Notes under the pieces: generated by a model | The model's database searches: none | Seen by the model: only the letters and a program-made list of their open reading frames with translations | What the model was told of the DNA's origin: nothing | From: Sphingobium sp. CCH11-B1 | Lineage (GTDB): Bacteria > Pseudomonadota > Alphaproteobacteria > Sphingomonadales > Sphingomonadaceae | Reading direction: 5' to 3' | NCBI RefSeq assembly: GCF_001556865.1 | Contig: NZ_LSJY01000210.1 | Coordinates: 1-52,166, forward strand | Length of the DNA: 52,166 nt | Program-made: the position numbers and the translations under genes | Part shown: positions 16,211 to 24,114 of the stretch, one piece after another | Layout: each line of letters opens with the position of its first letter | Numbering within the stretch: the first letter of the stretch is position 1

Positions 16211-16864
16211 TCAGACTTCGTCGGTTTCGCTGAGCTTCCAGTTGGGATCGGCGCTGCGGATGTCGCGGGTGAAGGTCCAGATGTCGCGCGTCCCGACCGC
16301 GTCGGTCAGCGATCCGGCGACGACATTGCCGTCCTTGTCGCGGGTGACGGCGGCGATGTCCGCTTCGAACCGGAGCGCGACTTCGGCGATGCGGCCGTCG
16401 ACGCGCGCTTCCACGATCTGCGCCTTTTCGATGCGGACGAGGCGGTTGTCGAGCACATGGCCCTCCGCCTCGCGCGCGGCGATCGCTTCCTCGAACGAGG
16501 CGAGCACTTCGGGATCGCAGAGCCAGTCCAGTTCCTGCCGGTCGCCGCGCCAGAACGCCTCCAGCACCATGCGATAGGCGCTCTTGGCGCCTTCCACGAA
16601 TTGCGGCACGTCGAAGCTGCGGTCAGCGGCGATCAGCGCCCGGATGCCGGTTTCCGCGCCCGGCGCGATCAGTCCTTCGGCCAGGCGGACCGAATCGCCG
16701 CCCGGCTGGGCCATCGGGCCGGGTTGCAGCACCGTCACCTTGGGGCGCTCGTCCGCCGCGCGCGGCGCGGGCTCCTGCTCATGCCCCGTGCGCTTGCCGA
16801 GCACGGAATAGAGCCGCAGCGCCAGGAAGCCGGCGATCATGGCGAGGATGACGATCACGTACAC
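16211..16864 (-). CDS. timA: Tim44/TimA-family membrane protein
   Basis: The 217-residue protein has one N-terminal membrane helix (VIVILAMIAGFLALRLY), a linker and a Tim44-like domain from about residue 75 (FDVPQFVEGAKSAYRMVLEAFWRGDR, then LVRIEKAQIVEARVDGRIAEVALRF and DIWTFTRDI). It is related to mitochondrial Tim44; the bacterial protein is thought to act in protein export or membrane-protein handling, but this is not proven. The start is GTG at 16864; an internal ATG eight codons later would cut the helix. It is divergent from secB, which fits an export context. Confidence 0.88.
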   Translation of the reverse strand: MYVIVILAMIAGFLALRLYSVLGKRTGHEQEPAPRAADERPKVTVLQPGPMAQPGGDSVRLAEGLIAPGAETGIRALIAADRSFDVPQFVEGAKSAYRMVLEAFWRGDRQELDWLCDPEVLASFEEAIAAREAEGHVLDNRLVRIEKAQIVEARVDGRIAEVALRFEADIAAVTRDKDGNVVAGSLTDAVGTRDIWTFTRDIRSADPNWKLSETDEV

Positions 16865-17053
16865 GGAAGGCTATACCCTTTGTTCGGGACGATGTTCCCC
16901 CCAACATAGGCATGTTTCCGCACAACTTCAAATAGCGGCTTGTCCCACGGCGCGCGGCGCGGCCATTGCCCCCGGCACAGGCCCCTGCTAAGCGCGCGGG
17001 TCAGCAATGGCCCGGGGCGCACCCGCCCCCAACCGGGAAAGTCAAGGACGAGC

Positions 17054-17554
17054 ATGGCCGAGGAAACGGACCACATCACCACCAGCATCGGCAACGGCGC
17101 GGATACCGCCCCGCAGATCGCGCTGATCAGCCAATATGTGAAGGACCTGTCCTTCGAAAATCCCAATGCGCCCGCCGTTTACCAGTGGCAGGACCAGCCG
17201 CAGATCGACGTCCAGTTCAACATCGGCGCCGACCGCGTGGGCGACGACGTGCTGGAAGTATCGCTCAAGATCGAGGTCAAGGCCACCGCGCCGCAGGGCA
17301 CCGCCTTCGCCGTCGAGCTGGTCTATGCCGCGCTGTTCGGCATGCGCAACGTGCCCGAGGATCAGATCCAGCCCTTCATGCTGGCCGAAGCCCCCCGCCT
17401 CACCTTCCCCTTCGCCCGCCGCGTGCTGGCCGACGCGATCCGCGACGGCGGATTCCCGCCGCTGGTGCTGGAGCCGATCGATTTCGGCGGGCTGTACCTG
17501 CAGCAGGCCGAGCAGATGCAGGCGACCGCGGGCGAGCCGGCCGGCCACGCCTAA
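17054..17554 (+). CDS. secB: Protein-export chaperone SecB
   Basis: The 166-residue chaperone keeps preproteins unfolded and delivers them to SecA. The family core is seen in ISQYVKDLSFENPNAP, VQFNIGADRVGDDVLEVSLKIEVKA, AFAVELVYAALFGM and LLTFP-type LTFPFARRVLADAIRDGGFPPL, ending in DFGGLYLQQ. ATG 17054 fits the family N-terminus; the longer frame from 16940 does not. The 189-bp gap to timA must hold two divergent promoters. The gene is followed by a sphingomonad-type palindromic repeat. Confidence 0.95.
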   Translation: MAEETDHITTSIGNGADTAPQIALISQYVKDLSFENPNAPAVYQWQDQPQIDVQFNIGADRVGDDVLEVSLKIEVKATAPQGTAFAVELVYAALFGMRNVPEDQIQPFMLAEAPRLTFPFARRVLADAIRDGGFPPLVLEPIDFGGLYLQQAEQMQATAGEPAGHA

Positions 17555-17573
17555 GCGCTCCATGCCCCTCCTC

Positions 17574-17649
17574 CCCGTTCGGGCCAAGCCTGTCGAAACC
17601 CTCCTCCTTCTTTCGGAGGAAGGCCCTTCGACACGTTCGGGGCGAACGG
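17574..17649. repeat. Interspersed imperfect palindrome of sphingomonad type
   Basis: The ends CCGTTCGGGCCAAGCCTGTCG and the mirror TTCGACACGTTCGGGGCGAAC pair imperfectly, and an inner stem CCTCC/GGAGG lies between. This is the familiar interspersed element of sphingomonads (forms of CCGTTCGGGCTGAGCCTGTCGAAG). It lies between secB and murJ in the same direction and could act as a transcript-stabilising or terminating hairpin. Confidence 0.75.
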
Positions 17650-17665
17650 GTTGCGAGGTTCGCAG

Positions 17666-19258
17666 ATGAAGTTGATCCGCGCCCTGGGATCGGTGGGCGG
17701 GCTGACGCTTGCCAGCCGCATCCTCGCGCTGGTGCGCGATTCGCTCGCCGCGCGCTATGTCGGCGCGGGCTTTGCGTCGGACGCGTTCAACGGCGTCGCC
17801 TTTCGCCTGCCCAACATGTTCCGCGCGCTCTTTGCCGAGGGCGCCTTTTCCGCCGCGTTCATCCCGCTGTTCAACAAGAAGGCGGCGGGCGATGGCGGAT
17901 TGCCCGCCGGTTATGATTTCGCGCAGCGGGCGATGGCGGTGCTGCTGCCGGTGCTCATCTGCTTCACCATCCTGCTGATCGCCGCCGCCTGGCCGCTGAC
18001 CTGGGCGCTTTCGGGCGGCTTTTCGCGCCAGAACCCGACGGCGGAGCAGTTCGCCTTCGCGGTCATGCTGTCGCGCATCACCATCCCCTATCTGGCGCTC
18101 ATCAGCCTCGCCTCGCTGCTGGGCGGCATCCTCAACTCGCTCGACAAATTCTGGGTCAACGCCGCCGCGCCGATCCTGCTCAACCTCAGCATGATCGCCG
18201 GGCTGTGGCTGTTCCACGGCGCGGACGAATATGAGACCGCGCGGGTGCAGGCGATTTCGGTGACGCTGGGCGGCGCGCTGCAGCTTTTGTGGCTCACGCT
18301 CGCCTGCCGCAGCGCCGGCGTTTCGCTGAAGCTGCGGCGGCCGCGCCTGGACGCGGACGTGAAGGAGCTTCTGCGCCTGATCGTGCCGGCCGCCGCCGGG
18401 GCGGGCGCGGCGCAGATCAACCTGCTCGTCTCCACCGCCCTGTCGGGCTGGCTGCTGGCGTCGGGCTCCATCACCTATATCTATTATGCCGACCGGCTGA
18501 ACCAGCTGCCGCTGGGCCTGATCGGCATCGGCCTTGGCACCATCCTTTTGCCCACCGTGTCGCGGATGTTGTCCAGGGGGCAGGAGGCCGAAGCCATGGA
18601 GACACAGAACAGGGGGATCGAACTCGCCCTGTTCCTGACGCTGCCCGCCACCGTCGCCTTCCTGACCGTAGCCGAACCGATCGTGCGCGGGCTGTTCCAA
18701 TATGGCCGCTTCACGGCGGAGGATGCGATGCGGTGCGGATGGGCGTTGTCGGCCTTTTCCATCGGCCTGCCTTCCTATGTGCTGGTGAAGGTGCTGACGC
18801 CGGGCTATTATGCGCGCGGCGACACCAGGACGCCGGTGCGTTATGCGATGCTGTCGATCCTGATCAACATCGTGGGCAATATCGCGATGATCCCGTCTTT
18901 GGGAACCATTGGCCTGGGCCATATCGGCCCGCCGCTCGCCACCGCCCTGTCCTCCACCGTCAATGTGGCGATGCTGTATCGCACGCTGGTGAAGCGCGGC
19001 CATTTCCATGCCGACGCGGGGCTGCGCCGCCGTCTGCCACGCCTCGCGATCGCCGCTGTCATCATGGGCGGGGCGCTGCTGGCGGGCAAGCATCTGCTCG
19101 ACCCGTGGCTCACCGGCGCGATGCTGCAGCGCTATGCGGCGCTGTCCCTGCTTGTCGGCGCGGGCGTCGCGCTGTACGGGCTGGCCAGTGTCGTGGTGGG
19201 CGCCTACCGCCTGTCCGACATCAAGGCGCTGATGCGCCGCAAGTCCGCAACCTCCTGA
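17666..19258 (+). CDS. murJ: Lipid II flippase MurJ (MviN)
   Basis: The 530-residue polytopic protein has about 14 membrane segments. Family hallmarks are GGLTLASRILALVRDSLAARYVG, NVAFRLPNMFRALFAEGAFS-like AFRLPNMFRALFAEGAF, FIPLFNKK, and LPLGLIGIGLGTILLPTVSR. It moves lipid II across the inner membrane for peptidoglycan synthesis and belongs to the MOP superfamily. ATG 17666 is preferred over TTG 17651. trpS follows after 16 bp and is likely in the same operon, a pairing common in alphaproteobacteria. Confidence 0.95.
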   Translation: MKLIRALGSVGGLTLASRILALVRDSLAARYVGAGFASDAFNGVAFRLPNMFRALFAEGAFSAAFIPLFNKKAAGDGGLPAGYDFAQRAMAVLLPVLICFTILLIAAAWPLTWALSGGFSRQNPTAEQFAFAVMLSRITIPYLALISLASLLGGILNSLDKFWVNAAAPILLNLSMIAGLWLFHGADEYETARVQAISVTLGGALQLLWLTLACRSAGVSLKLRRPRLDADVKELLRLIVPAAAGAGAAQINLLVSTALSGWLLASGSITYIYYADRLNQLPLGLIGIGLGTILLPTVSRMLSRGQEAEAMETQNRGIELALFLTLPATVAFLTVAEPIVRGLFQYGRFTAEDAMRCGWALSAFSIGLPSYVLVKVLTPGYYARGDTRTPVRYAMLSILINIVGNIAMIPSLGTIGLGHIGPPLATALSSTVNVAMLYRTLVKRGHFHADAGLRRRLPRLAIAAVIMGGALLAGKHLLDPWLTGAMLQRYAALSLLVGAGVALYGLASVVVGAYRLSDIKALMRRKSATS

Positions 19259-19274
19259 ACCAACGGATACCCCC

Positions 19275-20279
19275 ATGCGCGTCCTTTCCGGCATCCAGCC
19301 GACCGGCAACCTGCACCTTGGCAACTATCTGGGCGCGATCCGCAACTGGGTGCGGATGCAGGACGAGATGGACAGCGCGAGCCAGTGCTTCTTCTTCCTG
19401 GCCGACATGCATTCGGTGACGGTGCATGAGGGACGCGAGCAGCGCATCCGCAACGTGCGCGACATGGCCGCCGCGCTGGTCGCCGCCGGGATCGATCCCG
19501 ACAGGAGCGTCCTGTTCAACCAGGCGCGCGTGCCCGCTCATGCCGAGCTGTGCTGGTTGCTCAACGGCACCGCGCGGATCGGCTGGCTCAACCGCATGAC
19601 CCAGTTCAAGGACAAGGCGGGCAAGGACCGCGAAGGCGCGTCCGTCGGCCTCTTCGTCTATCCGGTGCTCCAGGCCGCCGACATCCTGGTCTACAACGCC
19701 ACCCATGTGCCCGTGGGCGAGGACCAGAAGCAGCATCTGGAACTGGCGCGCGACATTGCGGCGAAGTTCAACACCGATTTCGGCGTGGACCTCTTTACCC
19801 TGCCCGACCCGATCATTCCCAAGGAATCGGCGCGGATCATGTCATTCCGCGACGGGACCGCGAAAATGTCCAAGTCCGATCCGTCCGACATGAGCCGCAT
19901 CAACCTGACCGACGATGACGACGCCATCATGACCAAGGTGAAGAAGGCCAAGACCGATCCCGAACCGCTGCCCGAAAGCGCCGAAGGGCTGGCCGGGCGG
20001 CCGGAAGCGGGCAATCTGGTCGGCATCTTCGCCACTTTGTCCGGCAGCACGGCCGACGCGGTGTGCGCCGATTTTGCGGGCAAGGGCTTTGGCGCGTTCA
20101 AGCCGGCGCTGGGCGAATTGCTGGTCGAGACGCTGCGCCCGATCCGCGAACGCTTCCTGGAACTGCGCACCGACGATGCGGCGCTGGACGCCATTCTGGA
20201 CAAGGGCGCGGCCAAGGCGGCGGCGGCGGCCGAACCGACGCTGCGCGCGGCCTATGACGCGATGGGGCTGATGCGTTAG
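19275..20279 (+). CDS. trpS: Tryptophanyl-tRNA synthetase
   Basis: The 334-residue class I synthetase has the HIGH-type motif PTGNLHLGNYLGA near residue 9, the KMSKS loop in GTAKMSKSDPSD near residue 197, and GEDQKQHLELARDIA in the middle. It charges tRNA-Trp. The length and architecture are normal, with no extra domain. No T-box or other leader structure is seen in the short gap after murJ. A 166-bp gap follows before the next gene. Confidence 0.97.
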   Translation: MRVLSGIQPTGNLHLGNYLGAIRNWVRMQDEMDSASQCFFFLADMHSVTVHEGREQRIRNVRDMAAALVAAGIDPDRSVLFNQARVPAHAELCWLLNGTARIGWLNRMTQFKDKAGKDREGASVGLFVYPVLQAADILVYNATHVPVGEDQKQHLELARDIAAKFNTDFGVDLFTLPDPIIPKESARIMSFRDGTAKMSKSDPSDMSRINLTDDDDAIMTKVKKAKTDPEPLPESAEGLAGRPEAGNLVGIFATLSGSTADAVCADFAGKGFGAFKPALGELLVETLRPIRERFLELRTDDAALDAILDKGAAKAAAAAEPTLRAAYDAMGLMR

Positions 20280-20445
20280 GGGACGGGATACGGGTTTTCG
20301 CGGGTCGCGCCGTCCCATTTCCGACCGGACATGGTTTTGCGCCCATATGGTTGGTTCGAGCGTTCAAACGATGTTCAGTTGCGTTTTGCTAGGGCAGGGC
20401 GCAGAAGATCAACAGGCGCATCGCCTGGATACAGGACGTGAGAAA

Positions 20446-21105
20446 ATGACCCGTTTCAAGAAGTTCGGCCTGATCGCGGCGCCCGCCCTGGCGCTGGTGT
20501 CGCTGTCGGGATGCGCGACCGGCTTCAAGGCCGATGTCGCCCGTTTCCAGCAGCTCCCGGCCCCCGCCGGGCAGAGCTATACCATCGTCGCCGACGATCC
20601 GCGGCTGTCGGGCGGCCTGGAATTTTCGCACTATGCCGATCTGGTCGGACAGCGGCTGAGCCAGACCGGCTATGTGCAGGCCAGCGACCCGGCGCGCGCG
20701 GACCTGATCGTCCGCGTCGCCTATGATGTCGACAATGGCCGCGAGAAGGTGCGCTCGACCGGCTTTGCCGGGGCCGGTTGGGGCCCTGGCTGGGGTCCGG
20801 GCTGGGGCCGTGGTCGCGGATACTGGGGCCGCCCCTGGGGCTATGGCTTCTATGACCCCTGGCTGTTCGGCGGCGCAGGCTATGGCGACGTCAGCAGCTA
20901 TACCGTCTATACCAGCGACCTGAGCCTCAAGATCGACCGCGCGGCGGACAATCGCCGCCTGTTCGAGGGCAAGGCGCAGGCCCAGTCGCTGTCCAACAAG
21001 CTGACCTATCTGGTGCCGAACCTGATCGACGCGATGTTCACCAACTTTCCGGGGCAGAACGGCGAAAGCGTGAAGATCACCCTGCCGCCCGAAAAGAAGG
21101 GCTGA
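20446..21105 (+). CDS. DUF4136 lipoprotein with Gly/Trp-rich insert
   Basis: The 219-residue protein has a lipoprotein signal ending LVSLSGCATG (lipid Cys23). The DUF4136 body includes FQQLPAPAGQSYTIVADDP, LVGQRLSQTGYVQASDPARADLIVRVAYD and LFEGKAQAQSLSNKLTYLVPNLIDAMF. Residues about 105-150 form a Gly/Trp/Tyr-rich insert (GPGWGPGWGRGRGYWGRPWG). Such lipoproteins sit in the periplasm or outer membrane; role unknown. ATG 20446 begins the signal; the frame further upstream is not coding. A strong terminator follows. Confidence 0.85.
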   Translation: MTRFKKFGLIAAPALALVSLSGCATGFKADVARFQQLPAPAGQSYTIVADDPRLSGGLEFSHYADLVGQRLSQTGYVQASDPARADLIVRVAYDVDNGREKVRSTGFAGAGWGPGWGPGWGRGRGYWGRPWGYGFYDPWLFGGAGYGDVSSYTVYTSDLSLKIDRAADNRRLFEGKAQAQSLSNKLTYLVPNLIDAMFTNFPGQNGESVKITLPPEKKG

Positions 21106-21132
21106 GCACTCTATCGCTATGAAGCGGCGAGA

Positions 21133-21168
21133 GGCCCGGCGTTCGCGTGAACGCCGGGCCTTTTGCTG
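21133..21168 (+). terminator. Rho-independent terminator after the DUF4136 gene
   Basis: A perfect 12-bp stem (GGCCCGGCGTTC at 21133-21144, pairing to 21149-21160) with a 4-base GCGT loop is followed by TTTTGCT. It lies 28 bp after the stop. Confidence 0.88.
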
Positions 21169-21235
21169 TGGGGCGTAGATGAGGGGCGAGCGTTCGCTGT
21201 AGTCGGGCCGCTGTTGCAAAAGGGCAGGAAGCAGG

Positions 21236-21256
21236 ATGCCGGGTCGAGCCCGGCAT
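21236..21256. repeat. Short palindrome, interspersed repeat
   Basis: ATGCCGGG-TCGAG-CCCGGCAT followed by GACG is a single REP-like unit of the kind spread through sphingomonad genomes. It lies about 100 bp before the AT-rich orphan gene, whose other side carries element D. Confidence 0.7.
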
Positions 21257-21359
21257 GACGAAGGGGTGGCGAAGGTCGACCATTGGCGGGCATTTGTCTG
21301 CCTTGCACGATGCTCTGAAAGCAGACACAATCGGACGAAAATAGCGGCGTGAGAAGCCA

Positions 21360-21992
21360 ATGGTCTATGTATTTTGCCATATTGAAGATGTCGGCAATGG
21401 CTTCCCGCCAATGTGCGACATGACCTTTGAAATTATCGAAAAGAAGTATGACGAAGCTCGGTCTTGCTGGAAAATAGCTTTTCGCGCGGATGCTCCCCCT
21501 TATGAGCCTGTGGGATTTGGAGCTACTATCCCGACTTCTGGATGGCGAGAGCAAGTCGATGGGGAAGGTGAAGATGCATTCCACAGCTTCTGGGGGTCGA
21601 TCATCCTTCATTCGCGCGGCGTTGAAAGCGATCGGCTATTGGGCCTTCTGGCAAAGCAATATGGAATTCCGGCACCGGCAAAGGCGAACGGTCTGTTTGA
21701 AAGAATGCTAGGAAAGAAAGGCGATGGAATTGAGCATGGGTGGATCTTTGCAAATAGCATTGAATGCCTCGCAGTAGGTATCAACTCCAATCCCGCGTTA
21801 ATTGCTGATGACGTAGTTCACATGAAAATATTTTTGGAAGATGGTGTCGAAGACGGACGCTACGCCGAAATTTTCTTTAACGTTGATATGCCGGAGGGGT
21901 TCGCAGCGTTAAACGAGAAGGACCAAGATTATCGCGCAGATTTGGTTCACTGGCTGTCATTGCCGGGAGATGTCGATGCCAATCCGTACTAA
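21360..21992 (+). CDS. Hypothetical protein, AT-rich orphan gene
   Basis: The 210-residue protein is acidic, with no signal peptide or membrane segment. I do not recognise the family. Features are an N-terminal MVYVFCHIEDVGNGFPPMCDMTFEI-like beta region (MVYVFCHIEDVG), a middle with several Trp, and C-terminal VVHMKIFLEDG and AEIFFNVDMPEGFAALNEKD. The size and acidity recall contact-toxin immunity or SMI1-like proteins, but no motif proves it. The gene is visibly AT-richer than its neighbours, has no co-directional partner close by, and is bracketed by interspersed palindromes (21236 and 22079), all suggesting acquisition by transfer. Confidence 0.65.
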   Translation: MVYVFCHIEDVGNGFPPMCDMTFEIIEKKYDEARSCWKIAFRADAPPYEPVGFGATIPTSGWREQVDGEGEDAFHSFWGSIILHSRGVESDRLLGLLAKQYGIPAPAKANGLFERMLGKKGDGIEHGWIFANSIECLAVGINSNPALIADDVVHMKIFLEDGVEDGRYAEIFFNVDMPEGFAALNEKDQDYRADLVHWLSLPGDVDANPY

Positions 21993-22078
21993 TGAGGGTG
22001 GCCTGCTTTACTGCGAATTGACGTCCGCTATCGCCTGATCCGCGTCCTAAACTTGCCTGTCCGCTATCCACCCCACTC

Positions 22079-22159
22079 CGTCATCCCAACGAAAGCTGGG
22101 ATCCCACTTTCTTACAGCGCTGAGGAAATAAAGAGATGCCAGCCTGCGCTGGCATGACG
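22079..22159 (-). repeat. REPIN-like inverted-repeat element, copy D
   Basis: The 81-bp element is bounded by CGTCA and TGACG. Read on the minus strand it has the left palindrome ATGCCAGC-GCAG-GCTGGCAT (22136-22155) and a right palindrome of the ATCCCA/TGGGAT kind (22083-22102). It has the same doublet plan as copies A-C near 7 kb but in the other orientation, with an unrelated 33-bp interior. The rest of the 248-bp gap before the symporter contains no gene. Confidence 0.75.
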
Positions 22160-22240
22160 GGATGGGGGAGACTGTCCGTCGCACGCCCAAATCCATTCAC
22201 CCCCTATCCTGCGCCCCGCCTGCCCGGTAGCCTGCTGCCC

Positions 22241-23491
22241 ATGTCCCTGACCGTCCGCATCCTGATCGCGCTGGTGCTGGGGCTGGGGTGCGGGATCGGG
22301 CTGGCGGAATGGGGTGCGGGCGTCGAGGGGGAGATCGTCGCGGTCGCGCAGCCGATCGGCAAGGCGTGGCTCGGCGGATTGCAGATGCCGCTCATCCCCC
22401 TGATCTTCGCGCTGCTGGTCATGGGCATCGCCCAGGCGGCGGCGACCGCGCGCAGCAACGGGACGGCGGGACGCGCGATTGGCCTGTTCGCGATCCTGCT
22501 GCTGCTGTCGGCCGGCGTGGCGGCGATCGCGGGGCCGCTGATGCTGCATCTGTGGCCGGTGCCCGCGAGCGCGATGGGCGCGCTGACCGGCGCTGGCCCG
22601 GTGAGCGAGGTGCCGGACGTGCGGCCTTCCGCCGAGTGGCTGCTGGGCTTCATCCCGGTCAACCCGATCAAGGCCGCGAGCGAGGGTCAGGTGGTGGCGG
22701 TGGTGCTGTTCGCGCTGGTGTTCGGCTTTGCGGTCACGCGAATCGCGGCGGAGCGGCGGGCGATGCTGACCGGATTTTTCGAGGCGCTGGCCGACGCGCT
22801 GCTGGTGGTGGTCGGATGGGTGCTGTGGCTCGCGCCCGTCGGCGTCTTCGCGCTGGCGCTGGTGGCGGGCGCGCGGTCGGGCCTCGCCACGGCGGGGGCG
22901 CTCCTCCACTATATCGGCTTCATCGTGCTGCTGTGCCTGCTGGTGACGCTGCTCGTCTATCCGCTGGCGATGATCGCGGGGCGGATCGCGCCGGGGCGGT
23001 TCGCGCGTGCCGCCCTGCCCGCGCAGGCCATCGCCTTTTCAACGCAAAGTTCGATCGCGTCGCTGCCCGCGATGATCCAGGCCTGCGACGGCGGCCTTGG
23101 CGTGCGGACAACGACGCGCAGCATCGTGCTGCCGCTCGCCATATCCCTGTTCCGCATCACGAGTCCCCCCGCCAATCTGGGCGTGGCCCTTTATCTGGGG
23201 GCGATGAGCGGCGTGCCGCTCGGCCCGACGCAATTGGTCCTGGGCGTATTGGTGGCGGCGATCGTCAGCCTGGCGGCGGTGGGGCTGCCCAGCCAGATCA
23301 CCTTCTTCACCACCACCGGCCCCATATGCCTTGCGATGGGCGTGCCGGTCGAGGCGCTGCCGCTGTTGCTGGCGGTGGAGACCGTGCCCGACATCTTCCG
23401 CACGGTGGGCAACGTCACCGCCGACATGGCGACAGCGCGGATCATCGATCAGGGCGCGGTCAGGGAATCCGCCGCGCCGTCAGGATCCTGA
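22241..23491 (+). CDS. Dicarboxylate/amino acid:cation symporter (DAACS family)
   Basis: The 416-residue membrane protein has about eight helices and two re-entrant loops. The DAACS signatures are LGGLQMPLIPLIFALLVMGI, the serine-rich hairpin AFSTQSSIASLPAMIQ, the LPLAISLFRITSPPANLGVALYLG segment and AVETVPDIFRTVGNVTADM (TM8 binding residues). It imports C4-dicarboxylates, glutamate or aspartate with H+ or Na+; the substrate cannot be fixed. In TM7 the usual NMDG is replaced by FRITSPPA, so specificity may differ. ATG 22241 is chosen; the frame upstream runs into repeat sequence. Its 3' end overlaps the isomerase gene by 32 bp. Confidence 0.88.
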   Translation: MSLTVRILIALVLGLGCGIGLAEWGAGVEGEIVAVAQPIGKAWLGGLQMPLIPLIFALLVMGIAQAAATARSNGTAGRAIGLFAILLLLSAGVAAIAGPLMLHLWPVPASAMGALTGAGPVSEVPDVRPSAEWLLGFIPVNPIKAASEGQVVAVVLFALVFGFAVTRIAAERRAMLTGFFEALADALLVVVGWVLWLAPVGVFALALVAGARSGLATAGALLHYIGFIVLLCLLVTLLVYPLAMIAGRIAPGRFARAALPAQAIAFSTQSSIASLPAMIQACDGGLGVRTTTRSIVLPLAISLFRITSPPANLGVALYLGAMSGVPLGPTQLVLGVLVAAIVSLAAVGLPSQITFFTTTGPICLAMGVPVEALPLLLAVETVPDIFRTVGNVTADMATARIIDQGAVRESAAPSGS

Positions 23492-24068
23492 CCGGCGTTT
23501 CCAGCATCTGCCCCTTCATCACGCCCTCGCCCCTGGTAGGCGATTTGGGATCGGCGAGGATCGCCTTCACCACGTCCATCCCCTCCACCATATGGGCAAA
23601 GACGGCAAAGCCCTGATTGTCGCCGGCCGCTTGCGGATGGGCGTCCATCGCCGGCATCTTGCCCAGTACGATGAAGAAGTCGCCGGTGGCGCTGCCCGGC
23701 GCATAACGGGCCATGGACAGCGCGCCGTCATCATGGGTGAGGCCGGTCTGGCTGGTGGGTTCATGCGCGATGGGCGGCAGGATGCGCTTGGGGTCGTTCT
23801 GCGCTCCGCCCTGCACGAAGCCATAGTCGGGCGCGCCGACGCCCCGATAGAAAGCGGTGCCGTCGAGTCGTTTCTGGTCCACATATTTGAGGAAATTGCC
23901 GGCCGTGACAGGCGCCTTGCCGGCATGGACGGCGATGACGATGCGCCCCTTGTCCGTTTCCAGCGCGACGCGGACGTCGCCGGGCATCGGCGCTGGCGGC
24001 ACGCCCTGGGCGGCGGCGTGCGGGACGATGAGAAGGGCGAGCAGCAGGAGCAGGGCGGAGCGAATCAT
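23460..24068 (-). CDS. Periplasmic peptidyl-prolyl cis-trans isomerase, cyclophilin type
   Basis: The 202-residue protein has a signal peptide (MIRSALLLLLALLIVPHAAAQG). The cyclophilin domain shows VALETDKGRIVIAVHAGKAPVTAGNFLKYVD, GTAFYRGV, FVQGGAQ, SMARYAPGSATGDFFIVLG and FAVFAHMVEGMDVV. The catalytic Arg is present in FYRGV; the usual GSQFFI is GDFFIV. It should assist folding in the periplasm. ATG 24068 begins the signal sequence. It ends tail to tail with the symporter and follows dnaA by 46 bp in the same direction. Confidence 0.9.
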   Translation of the reverse strand: MIRSALLLLLALLIVPHAAAQGVPPAPMPGDVRVALETDKGRIVIAVHAGKAPVTAGNFLKYVDQKRLDGTAFYRGVGAPDYGFVQGGAQNDPKRILPPIAHEPTSQTGLTHDDGALSMARYAPGSATGDFFIVLGKMPAMDAHPQAAGDNQGFAVFAHMVEGMDVVKAILADPKSPTRGEGVMKGQMLETPVRILTARRIP

Positions 24069-24114
24069 GGCCCCTAGCCTAGCTGCTCCCGCCCCGGACG
24101 CCAGAGCCCGTCTG

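Noticed and set aside
17042..19324. 760-residue minus-strand frame under secB, murJ and trpS
   Set aside because: It spans three well-supported genes in the opposite sense and shows no domain.
22136..22240. N-terminal extension of the symporter
   Set aside because: The extension is translation of the repeat (MPACAGMTG) and the normal N-terminus begins at 22241.
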